A stretch of 64,000 nucleotides of DNA. Origin: VXYL01 sp963666465 (lineage in GTDB: Bacteria > Pseudomonadota > Gammaproteobacteria > Pseudomonadales > Azotimanducaceae). Position numbers and translations under genes: made by a program. The stretch spans positions 3,844,001-3,908,000 of the forward strand of contig OY762824.1 in NCBI GenBank assembly GCA_963666465.1, given 5' to 3'. The notes beneath the pieces are model-generated. The model was given only the letters and a program-made list of their open reading frames with translations, was not told the origin of the DNA and did no database searches. Below, piece by piece: positions 32,262-39,248 of the stretch. How positions within the stretch are numbered: the first letter of the stretch is position 1; each line of letters starts with the position of its first letter.

Positions 32262-33043
32262 GCGTCGCGGCCTTTGGGCTGCAGGCTCTCTCCGGCCTGC
32301 AGGCTCTCTCCGGCCTGAAGGCGTCCCACCTGAACGCTCCCCAGAGCCTCGCGCTGCTTCTCGAACAGCGTTTCGATGCCGGACTCGGCAAGGTCCAGGA
32401 GCCGGTTCAGCGACTCGCGGGCGAAAGGAATGCCTTCGGCGGTGCCCTGCACTTCGATGAAGCCGCGCCCCTGCATCATCACCACGTTCATGTCGGTGTC
32501 GGCGGTGGAGTCTTCGCCATAGTCGAGGTCCAGAACGCACTCGCCCTTGAACACGCCCACCGAAACCGAAGCCACGAAGCCGCGGAAGGCCTTCGGCGCC
32601 ACCTTGCCCATGGCATCCGCCAGCGCCACGCAGGCGCCGGTGATGGAGGCGGTGCGGGTGCCGCCGTCGGCCTGGAGGACGTCGCAGTCGAGCTTGATGG
32701 TGCGCTCGCCGAGCTGGCGCAAGTCCACCGCCGCCCGCAGCGAGCGACCAATCAGGCGCTGGATTTCCACCGTGCGCCCGCCCTGCTTGCCGCGCACGGC
32801 CTCGCGGTCGGCGCGCGTGTGGGTGGCGCCCGGCAACATGCCGTATTCGGCAGTGATCCAGCCGCGCCGGCTGCCGCGCAGGAAGCGGGGCACCTGATCC
32901 TCGACGCTGGCGGTGCAGAGCACGCGGGTGTCGCCGAACTCGACCAGCACCGAGCCGGCCGGGTGTTTGGTGAATTCGCGGGTGAGACGCACTTGGCGGA
33001 GTTCGTCGGCCGCTCGACCGCTCGGACGCTGGCTGCCAGACAC
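32258..33043 (-). CDS. rph: Ribonuclease PH
   Basis: RNase PH is a phosphorolytic 3'-5' exonuclease that trims tRNA 3' ends. Recognised by RPSGRAADELRQVRLTREFTKHPAGSVLVEFGDTRVLC, GWITAEYGMLPGATHTR, EIQRLIGRSLRAAVDL and DCDVLQADGGTRTASITGA (phosphate-binding region). It is 261 residues, about 20 longer than E. coli RNase PH. The surplus is a C-terminal tail (VQVGRLQAGESLQAGESLQ) produced by an 18-bp tandem duplication at 32281-32316. Start GTG 33043. It is followed by pyrE with an ATGA overlap, as in enterobacteria. Confidence 0.96.
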   Translation of the reverse strand: MSGSQRPSGRAADELRQVRLTREFTKHPAGSVLVEFGDTRVLCTASVEDQVPRFLRGSRRGWITAEYGMLPGATHTRADREAVRGKQGGRTVEIQRLIGRSLRAAVDLRQLGERTIKLDCDVLQADGGTRTASITGACVALADAMGKVAPKAFRGFVASVSVGVFKGECVLDLDYGEDSTADTDMNVVMMQGRGFIEVQGTAEGIPFARESLNRLLDLAESGIETLFEKQREALGSVQVGRLQAGESLQAGESLQPKGRDA

Positions 33044-33133
33044 GGTTGCTCCGTGATCGAGATGGTGAGGGGGCGCGGATTATAGGGTCAGGTGCTGTTC
33101 CTCCTGGCGGGAGGGCACCCTGTCCTCCACAAG

Positions 33134-33454
33134 GGTGGTGTCTCACTTTTGAATTTGCCTGACGTGGCGCGTGGCCGTTCGCAGCTGGCGACTGCGTCGA
33201 CTTGCCTGCCGGGACCACTCTCTATAGGGAGATAGGGAGATAGGGAGATAGGGAGATAGGGAGATAGGGAGATAGGGAGATAGGGAGATAGGGAGGGAGA
33301 GCGTCCCGCCCTCCATGCGCGTCCTCCCTGCACATGCCGCGATGTGCCTGCGCGCCCTTGCGGGCGCGGCGCGCCTTGCGGCGCGATGGAGGGCGGGACG
33401 CCCTCCCCCCGGAGGACACTGCCAGACACTGCACAAGCCAAAGTGAGACACTGC
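33134..33454. mobile_element. About 320-bp non-autonomous element (C family) with 9-bp target duplication
   Basis: The ends are GTGGTGTCTCACTTTTG on the left and, read inward from the right, GCAGTGTCTCACTTTGG. The flanks carry the direct repeat CTCCACAAG (33125-33133 and 33455-33463); one unpaired G sits at the left junction. The interior has the palindromic arms GAGGGCGTCCCGCCCTCC and an 8-bp tandem array. It lies between the divergent rph and yicC genes, in their shared upstream region. Confidence 0.83.
33227..33290 (+). repeat. (GGGAGATA)8 tandem repeat
   Basis: Eight perfect 8-bp units are followed by GGGAGGGA. The matching position in the related elements at 38.4 and 56.7 kb has no such array, only GGGAGG runs. 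This makes it a likely slippage-prone site. Confidence 0.92.
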
Positions 33455-33505
33455 CTCCACAAGCGCCGCCAAGGCCGGCGCCGGTCGCCAAAGTAGAATG
33501 CCCGA

Positions 33506-34351
33506 ATGATCGCCAGCATGACCGCCTTTGCGCGTGCGGGACGCGGCTCCTTGGTGTGGGAGATCCGCTCTGTCAATCACCGCTACCTGGAGCTCGTGTT
33601 CCGTCTGCCGGAGTCGCTTCGCGGCCTGGAGCCATCCTTGCGCGAGGCGGCGCGCTCCCGCCTGTCGCGCGGCAAGGTGGATGCGACGCTTCGTGTCGTG
33701 GAATCGGGCAGCGCGATGGAGGTGGACGCCGGCGCCCTGGGCGACCTGCTGGCTGCATTGAGCCAGTTGCGGGAGCAAGCGCCGGCACTGGCCGAGCCGA
33801 GCCTGCTCGACGTGCTGCGCTCGCCCGGGGTGCTGCGGGAGAGCGAAACCGGGTTGGTCGAATTGCGCCACGCCGCCGCCGCAACCTTCGATGCTGCGCT
33901 GACGGAGCTGGCGGCGCGACGGGAGGCGGAGGGCGTCCAGATCCAGGCGCTGATCGAGGAACGGCTGGACACCGTGGCAGAGACGGTCGCCAAGGTGAGG
34001 GAGCTCGCCTCGGAGCAGGTGCAGGCGATGCGCGACCGGCTGGCGCGAGCCGCCGAGGCGCTGACGACCTCCGTCAACCCGGAGCGCCTGGAACAGGAAC
34101 TGGCGCTCTTGCTGCAAAAGGCCGATGTGGCGGAGGAACTGGATCGATTGGATCTGCATCTGGCGGAGGCTCGGGCCGCGCTGACGGGAGATGGGCCTTG
34201 CGGCCGCCGGCTCGACTTCCTCATGCAGGAGCTGGGGCGGGAGGCGAACACCCTCGGAGCCAAGGCGGTGTTGCCGGAAGCGGCGCACGGCGCCGTGGAC
34301 CTCAAGGTCGCCATCGAGCAGATGCGAGAGCAGGTGCAGAACGTCGAATGA
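33506..34351 (+). CDS. yicC: YicC-family endoribonuclease
   Basis: The 281 residues from the ATG at 33506 match YicC (E. coli 287 aa): MIASMTAFARAGRGSLVWEIRSVNHRYLELVFRLPESLRGLEPSLRE (YicC-like N domain) and the C-terminal DUF1732 segment EEELDRLDLHLAEARAALTGDGPCGRRLDFLMQELGREANTLGAKA. E. coli YicC is reported to act in RNA decay and to be an RNase. It is divergent from rph and overlaps gmk by four bases (ATGA), so YicC and Gmk are co-translated. A C-family repeat occupies most of its upstream region. Confidence 0.93.
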   Translation: MIASMTAFARAGRGSLVWEIRSVNHRYLELVFRLPESLRGLEPSLREAARSRLSRGKVDATLRVVESGSAMEVDAGALGDLLAALSQLREQAPALAEPSLLDVLRSPGVLRESETGLVELRHAAAATFDAALTELAARREAEGVQIQALIEERLDTVAETVAKVRELASEQVQAMRDRLARAAEALTTSVNPERLEQELALLLQKADVAEELDRLDLHLAEARAALTGDGPCGRRLDFLMQELGREANTLGAKAVLPEAAHGAVDLKVAIEQMREQVQNVE

Positions 34352-35022
34352 CCGAGGTGCCATCGCACACTCCCCAGTGTGGGCGAGCGCGAGGGGCTTC
34401 CCTGCGCCAGCCCCTGCTGGTCGTCATTTCGGCGCCATCGGGCGCCGGCAAGACCAGCCTCGTGCGGGCGCTCCTTGCCGGGGACGACCGCGTGGCGGTT
34501 TCGGTCTCGCACACGACCCGGCCGCCGCGCCCGACCGACGTGGACGGCCGCGACTACCACTTCGTCTCGCCGGCAACCTTCGCCGCGATGCGCGATGCCG
34601 GGGAGTTCCTTGAACATGCAACCGTGTTCGGCCACGCCTACGGCACGTCCCGACAGGCGGTGCTCGATCAGGTGGCGTGCGGCCACGACGTGATCCTGGA
34701 AATCGACTGGCAGGGCGCCGCACAGGTGCGCGAGGCTTGGCCCGACGCCGTGACGGTGTTCATCCTGCCCCCGTCCCGCCAGGCACTGCTCGCGCGCATC
34801 GAAGGACGCGGACAGGATCAGCCCGCCGTCATCGCCCGCCGCATGGAAGAGGCCGCCATCGAGCTCGCCCAGCACGCCGACTTCGACCACCTCGTGGTGA
34901 ACGACGACTTCGAGCAGGCAACGCAGGAACTCGCCACAATCGTGACCGGCTGCCGCAACGACAGTCCACCACCCCGGGCCCAGCACACGGAGTTGCTTGC
35001 GCGACTGCTTGGGGAACGCTGA
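34348..35022 (+). CDS. gmk: Guanylate kinase
   Basis: Gmk phosphorylates GMP to GDP. The core is standard: LLVVISAPSGAGKTSLVRALL (P-loop), VSVSHTTRPPRPTDVDGRDYHFVS (GMP-binding), EFLEHATVFGHAYGTS and DVILEIDWQGAAQV. At 224 residues it is about 17 longer than E. coli Gmk. The extra N-terminal segment (TEVPSHTPQCGRARGASLRQ) is encoded by DNA resembling the 45-bp repeats in mutL (GAGCGCGAGGGGCTTCCCT). The ATG at 34348 overlaps the yicC stop; an internal start cannot be excluded. The usual downstream rpoZ is absent here. Confidence 0.95.
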   Translation: MTEVPSHTPQCGRARGASLRQPLLVVISAPSGAGKTSLVRALLAGDDRVAVSVSHTTRPPRPTDVDGRDYHFVSPATFAAMRDAGEFLEHATVFGHAYGTSRQAVLDQVACGHDVILEIDWQGAAQVREAWPDAVTVFILPPSRQALLARIEGRGQDQPAVIARRMEEAAIELAQHADFDHLVVNDDFEQATQELATIVTGCRNDSPPPRAQHTELLARLLGER

Positions 35023-35343
35023 CGCCCTCGAAGGGCGCGCGGCCGTGGCGTGATGGAGAGATGCACCGCGTCGGCGCCAAAGCCGTCGAATAGACGCGCC
35101 GCGAAGGCTCCGGACAGGCGTGTTGGCAGGTTTCGCTGGCGCGAAAACTGCGAAGGGAAGTACGCAACCGTTCTCCAACTCGACAGTTTTCTACGGGCTT
35201 TGCCTCCTGGCGGGGCTCTGGCGGAGGCCGCTGGCGGGGCCTGCCCCTCCGAAGGGGGGGCGTGTGTAGCCAGGCCAGCCCAATCGCTCCTCTTTTTCGC
35301 CCGCGTATCATTGCCGTTCACGCAAAACAGGAGGGGCCGCAGC
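35023..35343. other. Intergenic region with a segment shared with 46.9 kb
   Basis: This 321-bp region between gmk and the enoyl-CoA hydratase gene has no convincing gene. At about 35130-35205 it contains CGCTGGCGCGAAA...CGTTCT..ACTCGACAGTTTTCTA, which resembles 46905-46965 downstream of queG. The last 14 bases hold a strong ribosome-binding site, GGAGGGG, for the next gene. Confidence 0.5.
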
Positions 35344-36129
35344 ATGGCCTATGTGACCTACGAGAAGCGCGGCCATGTCGCGGTCATCACGCTGAATCGC
35401 CCCGAGCGCATGAACGCCTTGGGGCGTGCTCTCGGCGCGGAGCTGCGCGAGGCGGAGGCGGAGTTCGTGGCGGACGATGACGTGTGGATCGGCATCTACA
35501 CTGGCGCCGGGGACCGTGCCTTCTGCGCCGGGCGCGATCTCAAGGAAGCCGCCGAAGAGGAGGCTGGCGACAGCGCAGCCACGGAGGCTGCGACCAATCC
35601 GCCGATCTCGCGCTTCGAGCGCATCGGCGCCGACCACGGCAAGCCCACCATCGCTGCCATCAACGGCGCAGCCTACGGCGGTGGACTGGAGAAGGCGCTG
35701 ACGTGCGACATTCGCATTTGCTCGGAGAATGCCCGCATGGCGCTCGCCGAAGTCAAGGTGGGGCTTTGTCCGCCGGGCGGATCGTTCAACCTGCCGCGCT
35801 TGGTGGGGCTTTCCAACGCCATGTGGCTGCTCCTCTCCGGCGAGCCGGTGGACGCTCAGGAAGCACTGCGCATGGGACTCGTGACGCGGGTGACGTCGCT
35901 GCCCGACCTCATGCCGGCCGCGATTGAGATGGCCGAGACCATCGCCGGCAATGCACCGCTGGCTGTGCGCGCCACCCGCAAGCTCGCTCACATCGGGCTG
36001 GAATTGCCCCTCGACTACGCCCGCCGCATGGGCGCGATGCTGATCGAGTCGGTGTGGTCCTCCGAGGATGCCGTGGAGGGCGCCCGGGCGTTTGCGCAGA
36101 AGCGCCCGCCGGAGTGGCAGTCGCGATAG
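35344..36129 (+). CDS. Enoyl-CoA hydratase/isomerase family protein
   Basis: The 261-residue crotonase-fold protein starts at an ATG with GGAGGGG upstream. Motifs: VAVITLNRPERMNALGRAL, YTGAGDRAFCAGRDLKE (first oxyanion-hole region) and KPTIAAINGAAYGGGLEKALTCDIRICSENARMALAEVKVGLCPPGGSFNLPRLVG (second oxyanion Gly and the acid segment). The glutamate pair of classical hydratases is only partly matched (E in GGGLEKAL and AEVKVG), so dehydratase, isomerase or other crotonase chemistry is possible. It is monocistronic. Its last codons and stop are part of a 37-bp direct repeat. Confidence 0.87.
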   Translation: MAYVTYEKRGHVAVITLNRPERMNALGRALGAELREAEAEFVADDDVWIGIYTGAGDRAFCAGRDLKEAAEEEAGDSAATEAATNPPISRFERIGADHGKPTIAAINGAAYGGGLEKALTCDIRICSENARMALAEVKVGLCPPGGSFNLPRLVGLSNAMWLLLSGEPVDAQEALRMGLVTRVTSLPDLMPAAIEMAETIAGNAPLAVRATRKLAHIGLELPLDYARRMGAMLIESVWSSEDAVEGARAFAQKRPPEWQSR

Positions 36130-36234
36130 CCTGAGTCTGGGTGCGCCTGCGGCGCGCCGGCGGGGTTGTCCTCGCCGTCCGGGTTGGCCCTGGGGTGTCG
36201 CGATAGCCTGAGTCTGGGTGCGCCTGCGGCGCGC
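36121..36234 (+). repeat. 37-bp direct repeat duplicating the 3' end of the crotonase gene
   Basis: Copies at 36121-36157 and 36198-36234 are identical (TCGCGATAGCCTGAGTCTGG, then GTGCGCCTGCGGCGCGC) and 77 bp apart. The first copy includes the stop codon of the gene. Each contains the palindrome GCGCCTGCGGCGC. Confidence 0.85.
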
Positions 36235-36274
36235 ATGGGCGCGCGCCCTTCCCAATCACTCCCCCACAGGGGAG

Positions 36275-36304
36275 TCGAAGAAGCCGTTCCTGCGGCTTCT
36301 TCGA
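36275..36304. terminator. Hairpin between convergent crotonase and hflX genes
   Basis: TCGAAGAAGCCG pairs perfectly with CGGCTTCTTCGA across the loop TTCCTG, a 12-bp stem. It lies between two converging genes and could terminate both; no strong T-tract follows on either strand. Confidence 0.55.
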
Positions 36305-36358
36305 GGGGGCAGGCTCGTCTGCGGACCCTGCATCGGGGCCCCTTGAGGGCAGGCCGCC

Positions 36359-37633
36359 TTAAGGCAGCACCGCCTCCGGCGCAAGCTGCCGGAGCTCGCC
36401 AACGTGGGCGGCGTCGAGGCGGACGCGGAGGGTTGCGCCGCCGTCGGCGCCGATGGTCTCACCTTCTACGTCGCCGTGGTCGTAGAGCCAGGAGCGCACC
36501 TTTCCGGCCTCCGGACCGAGCTGCACGGTGACCTCCCTGGCATCGAGGCCGAGGCGGGCCGCCACCGTGTCGCGCAAGGCGTCCAGGCCCGTGCCCCTTA
36601 GAGCGCTCACCGTCATTCCGCCGAGGCATTGGGCGTCGCCGTCCAGCAGGTCCGCCTTGTTGAACACCTCGATGGTGGGGGTGTCGGCGGCGCCGATTTC
36701 CGCCAGCACGCGGCGGACTTCCTCGGCGAGCCCGGCATCCGGCGACGATGCGTCGATGACGTGGAGGATGAGATCCGCTTCGGCAATTTCCTCGAGCGTC
36801 GCCTTGAAGGCATCCACCAGCGTCACCGGCAGTTCGCGGATGAAGCCGACGGTATCGGCCAGCACCAGTTCCACGCCGGGGCCCACCTGCCAGCGCCGCA
36901 TGGTCGGATCGAGGGTTGCGAACATCTGGTCGGCGGCATGAACGCCATCGGCGGTGAGGGCGTTGAACAGGGTGGACTTGCCGGCGTTGGTGTAGCCCGC
37001 CAGCGCCACCGTGGGGATGCGCGCCCGGTTGCGTCGTCGACGGCTTTGGGCGCGCTGGCGATGGACGCGCTCGAGCCGATCGCGCACGTGGCGCACGCGG
37101 CCGGCCAGCATCCGCTGGTCCATTTCGAGCTGCGTCTCGCCAGCGCCGCGCAGGTTGACGCCGCCCTTCTGCCGGTCGAGGTGCGTCCAGCCGCGGATGA
37201 GACGGGTCTGGGCATGGGTCAGCTGGGCGAGTTCCACCTGAAGCTGGCCTTCGCCGGTGCGGGCGCGGTCGGCGAAGATGTGCAGGATGAGCTCGGTGCG
37301 GGTCATCACCCGCTTCTCCAGCCGCGTCTCGAGGTTGCGCTGCTGGATGGCGGTGAGTTCGTGGTTGAAGATGACGAGATCGGCCTCGGTCGAGGCGATG
37401 GCCTCTTGCAGTTCGTCCACCTTGCCGGCGCCGACGAACCAGCGCGGATGCGGCCGTTCCCGGCTTCCCACGACGGTTTCGGTGCAGACGAGAGAGGCCG
37501 ACGCCACGAGTTCGCGAAACTCCGCGAGCCGCGAATCGTCCTCCTCGCGGGAGGGTCGAGAGGGCCCGCCGAGCCGCACATGCGCCAGGAGCGCGCGGTT
37601 GCCGGGGGCCGGTCGTTCAAACAGGCTTTCCAA
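36359..37633 (-). CDS. hflX: GTPase HflX
   Basis: HflX is a ribosome-splitting GTPase linked to stress. The 424 residues include the N-terminal HflX domain (RPHPRWFVGAGKVDELQEAI, NHELTAIQQRNLE, RTELILHIFADRARTGEGQLQVELAQL) and the G domain: GYTNAGKSTLFNAL (G1), DTVGFIRELP (G3) and VFNKADL (G4). The start is a TTG at 37633. It follows hfq by 39 bp on the same strand, the classical hfq-hflX arrangement; hflK/hflC do not follow and the gene ends against a converging gene. Confidence 0.96.
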   Translation of the reverse strand: MESLFERPAPGNRALLAHVRLGGPSRPSREEDDSRLAEFRELVASASLVCTETVVGSRERPHPRWFVGAGKVDELQEAIASTEADLVIFNHELTAIQQRNLETRLEKRVMTRTELILHIFADRARTGEGQLQVELAQLTHAQTRLIRGWTHLDRQKGGVNLRGAGETQLEMDQRMLAGRVRHVRDRLERVHRQRAQSRRRRNRARIPTVALAGYTNAGKSTLFNALTADGVHAADQMFATLDPTMRRWQVGPGVELVLADTVGFIRELPVTLVDAFKATLEEIAEADLILHVIDASSPDAGLAEEVRRVLAEIGAADTPTIEVFNKADLLDGDAQCLGGMTVSALRGTGLDALRDTVAARLGLDAREVTVQLGPEAGKVRSWLYDHGDVEGETIGADGGATLRVRLDAAHVGELRQLAPEAVLP

Positions 37634-37672
37634 AAGATCGCGTCCCTGGGCGCCGTGCGCCCAATGGTTGCG

Positions 37673-37969
37673 TCAGGACCGGGAGTCGGCTTCTTGTGCC
37701 TCGGTCGCGTCCGGTGCCGCCGCCTCGTCCCGCTCGTCGCCTTCTTCGCCGTCCATCGGCAGGCGCACGTTGCGTGCTGGCACGACGGTTGAGATGGCGT
37801 GCTTGTAGATCATCTGGCTGACCGAGTTGCGCAGCATCACGACGAACTGGTCGAAGGCATCGATCTGCCCCTGCAACTTGATCCCGTTCACCAGATAGAT
37901 GGACACCGGAACCCGCTCCCGACGCAACGCGTTCAAGAAAGGTTCCTGAAGGGAATGACGCTTCGACAT
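37673..37969 (-). CDS. hfq: RNA chaperone Hfq
   Basis: Hfq pairs small RNAs with mRNAs. The 98 residues from the ATG at 37969 contain the Sm1 and Sm2 motifs almost identical to E. coli: SLQEPFLNALRRERVPVSIYLVNGIKLQGQIDAFDQFVVMLRN and VSQMIYKHAISTVVPARNVRLP, with the YKHA RNA-binding motif. The C-terminal tail (about 28 residues) is strongly acidic (DGEEGDERDEAAAPDATEAQEADS), as in many Hfq proteins. A 537-bp transposable repeat begins or ends about 90 bp upstream, separating hfq from miaA and probably from its ancestral promoters inside miaA. Confidence 0.98.
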   Translation of the reverse strand: MSKRHSLQEPFLNALRRERVPVSIYLVNGIKLQGQIDAFDQFVVMLRNSVSQMIYKHAISTVVPARNVRLPMDGEEGDERDEAAAPDATEAQEADSRS

Positions 37970-38060
37970 CGTATGGCACGCCCCCAAGTGAGCGGCTTGT
38001 GGCTCCGAAGTTCGACTATGGCGAGCCAGGGTGAGATTTTCAAGCGATGGCACGCCAATA

Positions 38061-38597
38061 CAGCAATTCTTATTTTGGCGTCTGGCTTCGCTGTCAGGCG
38101 CATTGCGCTCCGCGTTTCGAACCCAATCCGGGCCAAATCGACCGGCAGACCCGTCCAGTTGAGGGGGCTGAAGGCCAAAATGGGAATTGCTGCCTCGGTG
38201 GGCAGTGTCTCACCTTGAACTTGCCTGACAGCCTGTCGGACTTCGGACGGCGCAAGCTGGCCGAATGCCGACAGGGTGACAGGACGGCTTGGGCTGGGGC
38301 AGGAAGCGTTGCCGAAAAAGCAACGGTTCTTGTGGCGCTGACGTGGCGCATGGCCGTTCGCAACCGGCGACTGCGTCGACTTGCCTGCCGGGACCGCTCT
38401 CTATGGGAGGGGGGAGGGCCTCGGGGGGAGGGCGTCCCGCCCTCCATGCGCGCCGTCAGGCGCGTCCTCCCTGCGCCTGCCGCGATGTGCCCTGCGCGCC
38501 CTTGCGGGCGCGGCGCCTGACGGCGCGATGGAGGGCGGGACGCCCTCCCCCCGGAGGACGGCGCCAGACACTGCACAAGCCAAAATGAGAACTGCTG
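38061..38597. mobile_element. 537-bp composite non-autonomous element (A/C hybrid) with 9-bp target duplication
   Basis: The left end CAGCAATTCTTATTTTGGC and right end (inverse of CAGCAGTTCTCATTTTGGC) are flanked by the 9-bp direct repeat ACGCCAATA (38052-38060 and 38598-38606). It consists of a complete 132-bp A unit (38061-38192), a C-family left end (GGCAGTGTCTCAC), a nested 109-bp B repeat and a long palindrome whose arms at about 38427-38464 and 38511-38548 can form a stem of nearly 40 bp. A near-identical element lies at 56400. No transposase is encoded. Confidence 0.9.
38229..38337 (+). repeat. 109-bp dispersed repeat (B family), copy c, with 4-bp duplication
   Basis: Starts CAGCCTGTCGGACTTCGG and ends CTTGTGGCG. 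It interrupts a sequence that is continuous in the 33-kb element (TTGCCTGA joined to CGTGGCG) and is bounded by CTGA on both sides (38225-38228 and 38338-38341). This fixes the mobile unit at 109 bp. Confidence 0.85.
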
Positions 38598-38650
38598 ACG
38601 CCAATATCTCCCCCGTCCCGCCAGAGGCGCGTCGGGGCCCGGCTGAACCG

Positions 38651-38810
38651 TCAGCGGTTCACGCCGGCCATGTCGAGGACGACCTTTCTCGTCCTTGGCT
38701 TCGATCTCGTCATCGATGCAGCGCTGGAACTCGTCGGCGCCGATCGTCTCATTGCGACCGACCGGCGCCAGGACGAGCGTCGTGCCGAACCGCTCCGCCT
38801 TGACCTCCAT
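38651..38810 (-). pseudogene. STAS-domain (anti-sigma factor antagonist) remnant
   Basis: MEVKAERFGTTLVLAPVGRNETIGADEFQRCIDDEIEAKDE starts at the ATG at 38810. The next family segment, KVVLDMAGVNR, appears in another frame after one extra A (T on the plus strand, about 38685-38687), then hits a stop. The phosphorylatable-serine region (ISSAGL in relatives) and the second half are absent. It sits between the 537-bp element and a B repeat, so it is a stranded fragment. Confidence 0.72.
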
Positions 38811-38825
38811 CGCATCCCCGACCTA

Positions 38826-38932
38826 GCGCCACAAGAACCGTTGCCTTTCGGCAACGCCTCCTGCCCCAGCCCGAGCCGTCCCGTCACCCTGTCGGCATTC
38901 GGCAGCTTGCGCCGTCCGAAGTCTGACAGGCT
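38826..38932 (-). repeat. 109-bp dispersed repeat (B family), copy d
   Basis: CGCCACAAGAACCGTTGCC to GTCTGACAGGCT, directly preceded by CTAG. It lies 17 bp from the 3' end of tRNA-Arg and just upstream of the STAS remnant. Confidence 0.8.
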
Positions 38933-38949
38933 TCCAGAGGGAATCTGGC

Positions 38950-39022
38950 GCGCCCGCAGGGAGTCGAACCCCGAACCCCCAGGTTAGAAGCCTGGTGCTC
39001 TATCCAATTGAGCTACGAGCGC
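38950..39022 (-). tRNA. tRNA-Arg (UCU)
   Basis: The 73 nt fold as a standard cloverleaf: acceptor GCGCTCG with CGGGCGC (one G-U), D-arm GCTC-AATTGGATA-GAGC, anticodon arm CCAGG-CTTCTAA-CCTGG giving anticodon TCT, and T-arm CGGGG-TTCGACT-CCCTG with one weak pair. CCA is not encoded (the next bases are CAG). Confidence 0.95.
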
Positions 39023-39248
39023 AGTGTGTGTCGTGCCCTTTGCGACTTGGCGAACATGCAAAGCATACTGCGCCTCCGCGAATGTGCCATGCAAGCGCGC
39101 CCCGGGAGGGGTTGGCCGTGTCGCCGCCGCTTGCCTTTGCGCGCCTGGCGGCCCGATGGAAGGCAGGATGCCCTCCCCCCAGAGGGGAGCGGGACTCTCT
39201 GGAGAGGGATGCCACTCCCTTCAGGGGGCGACTGGCAGGGGGAGTTGA

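Noticed and set aside
33227..33300. Tandem array considered as a CRISPR
   Set aside because: The units are 8 bp with no spacers and no cas genes nearby; it is a simple tandem repeat.
33143..34363. Minus-strand frame containing many SPYLPI repeats
   Set aside because: The repeats are the translated 8-bp array inside a mobile element; the rest is antisense to yicC.
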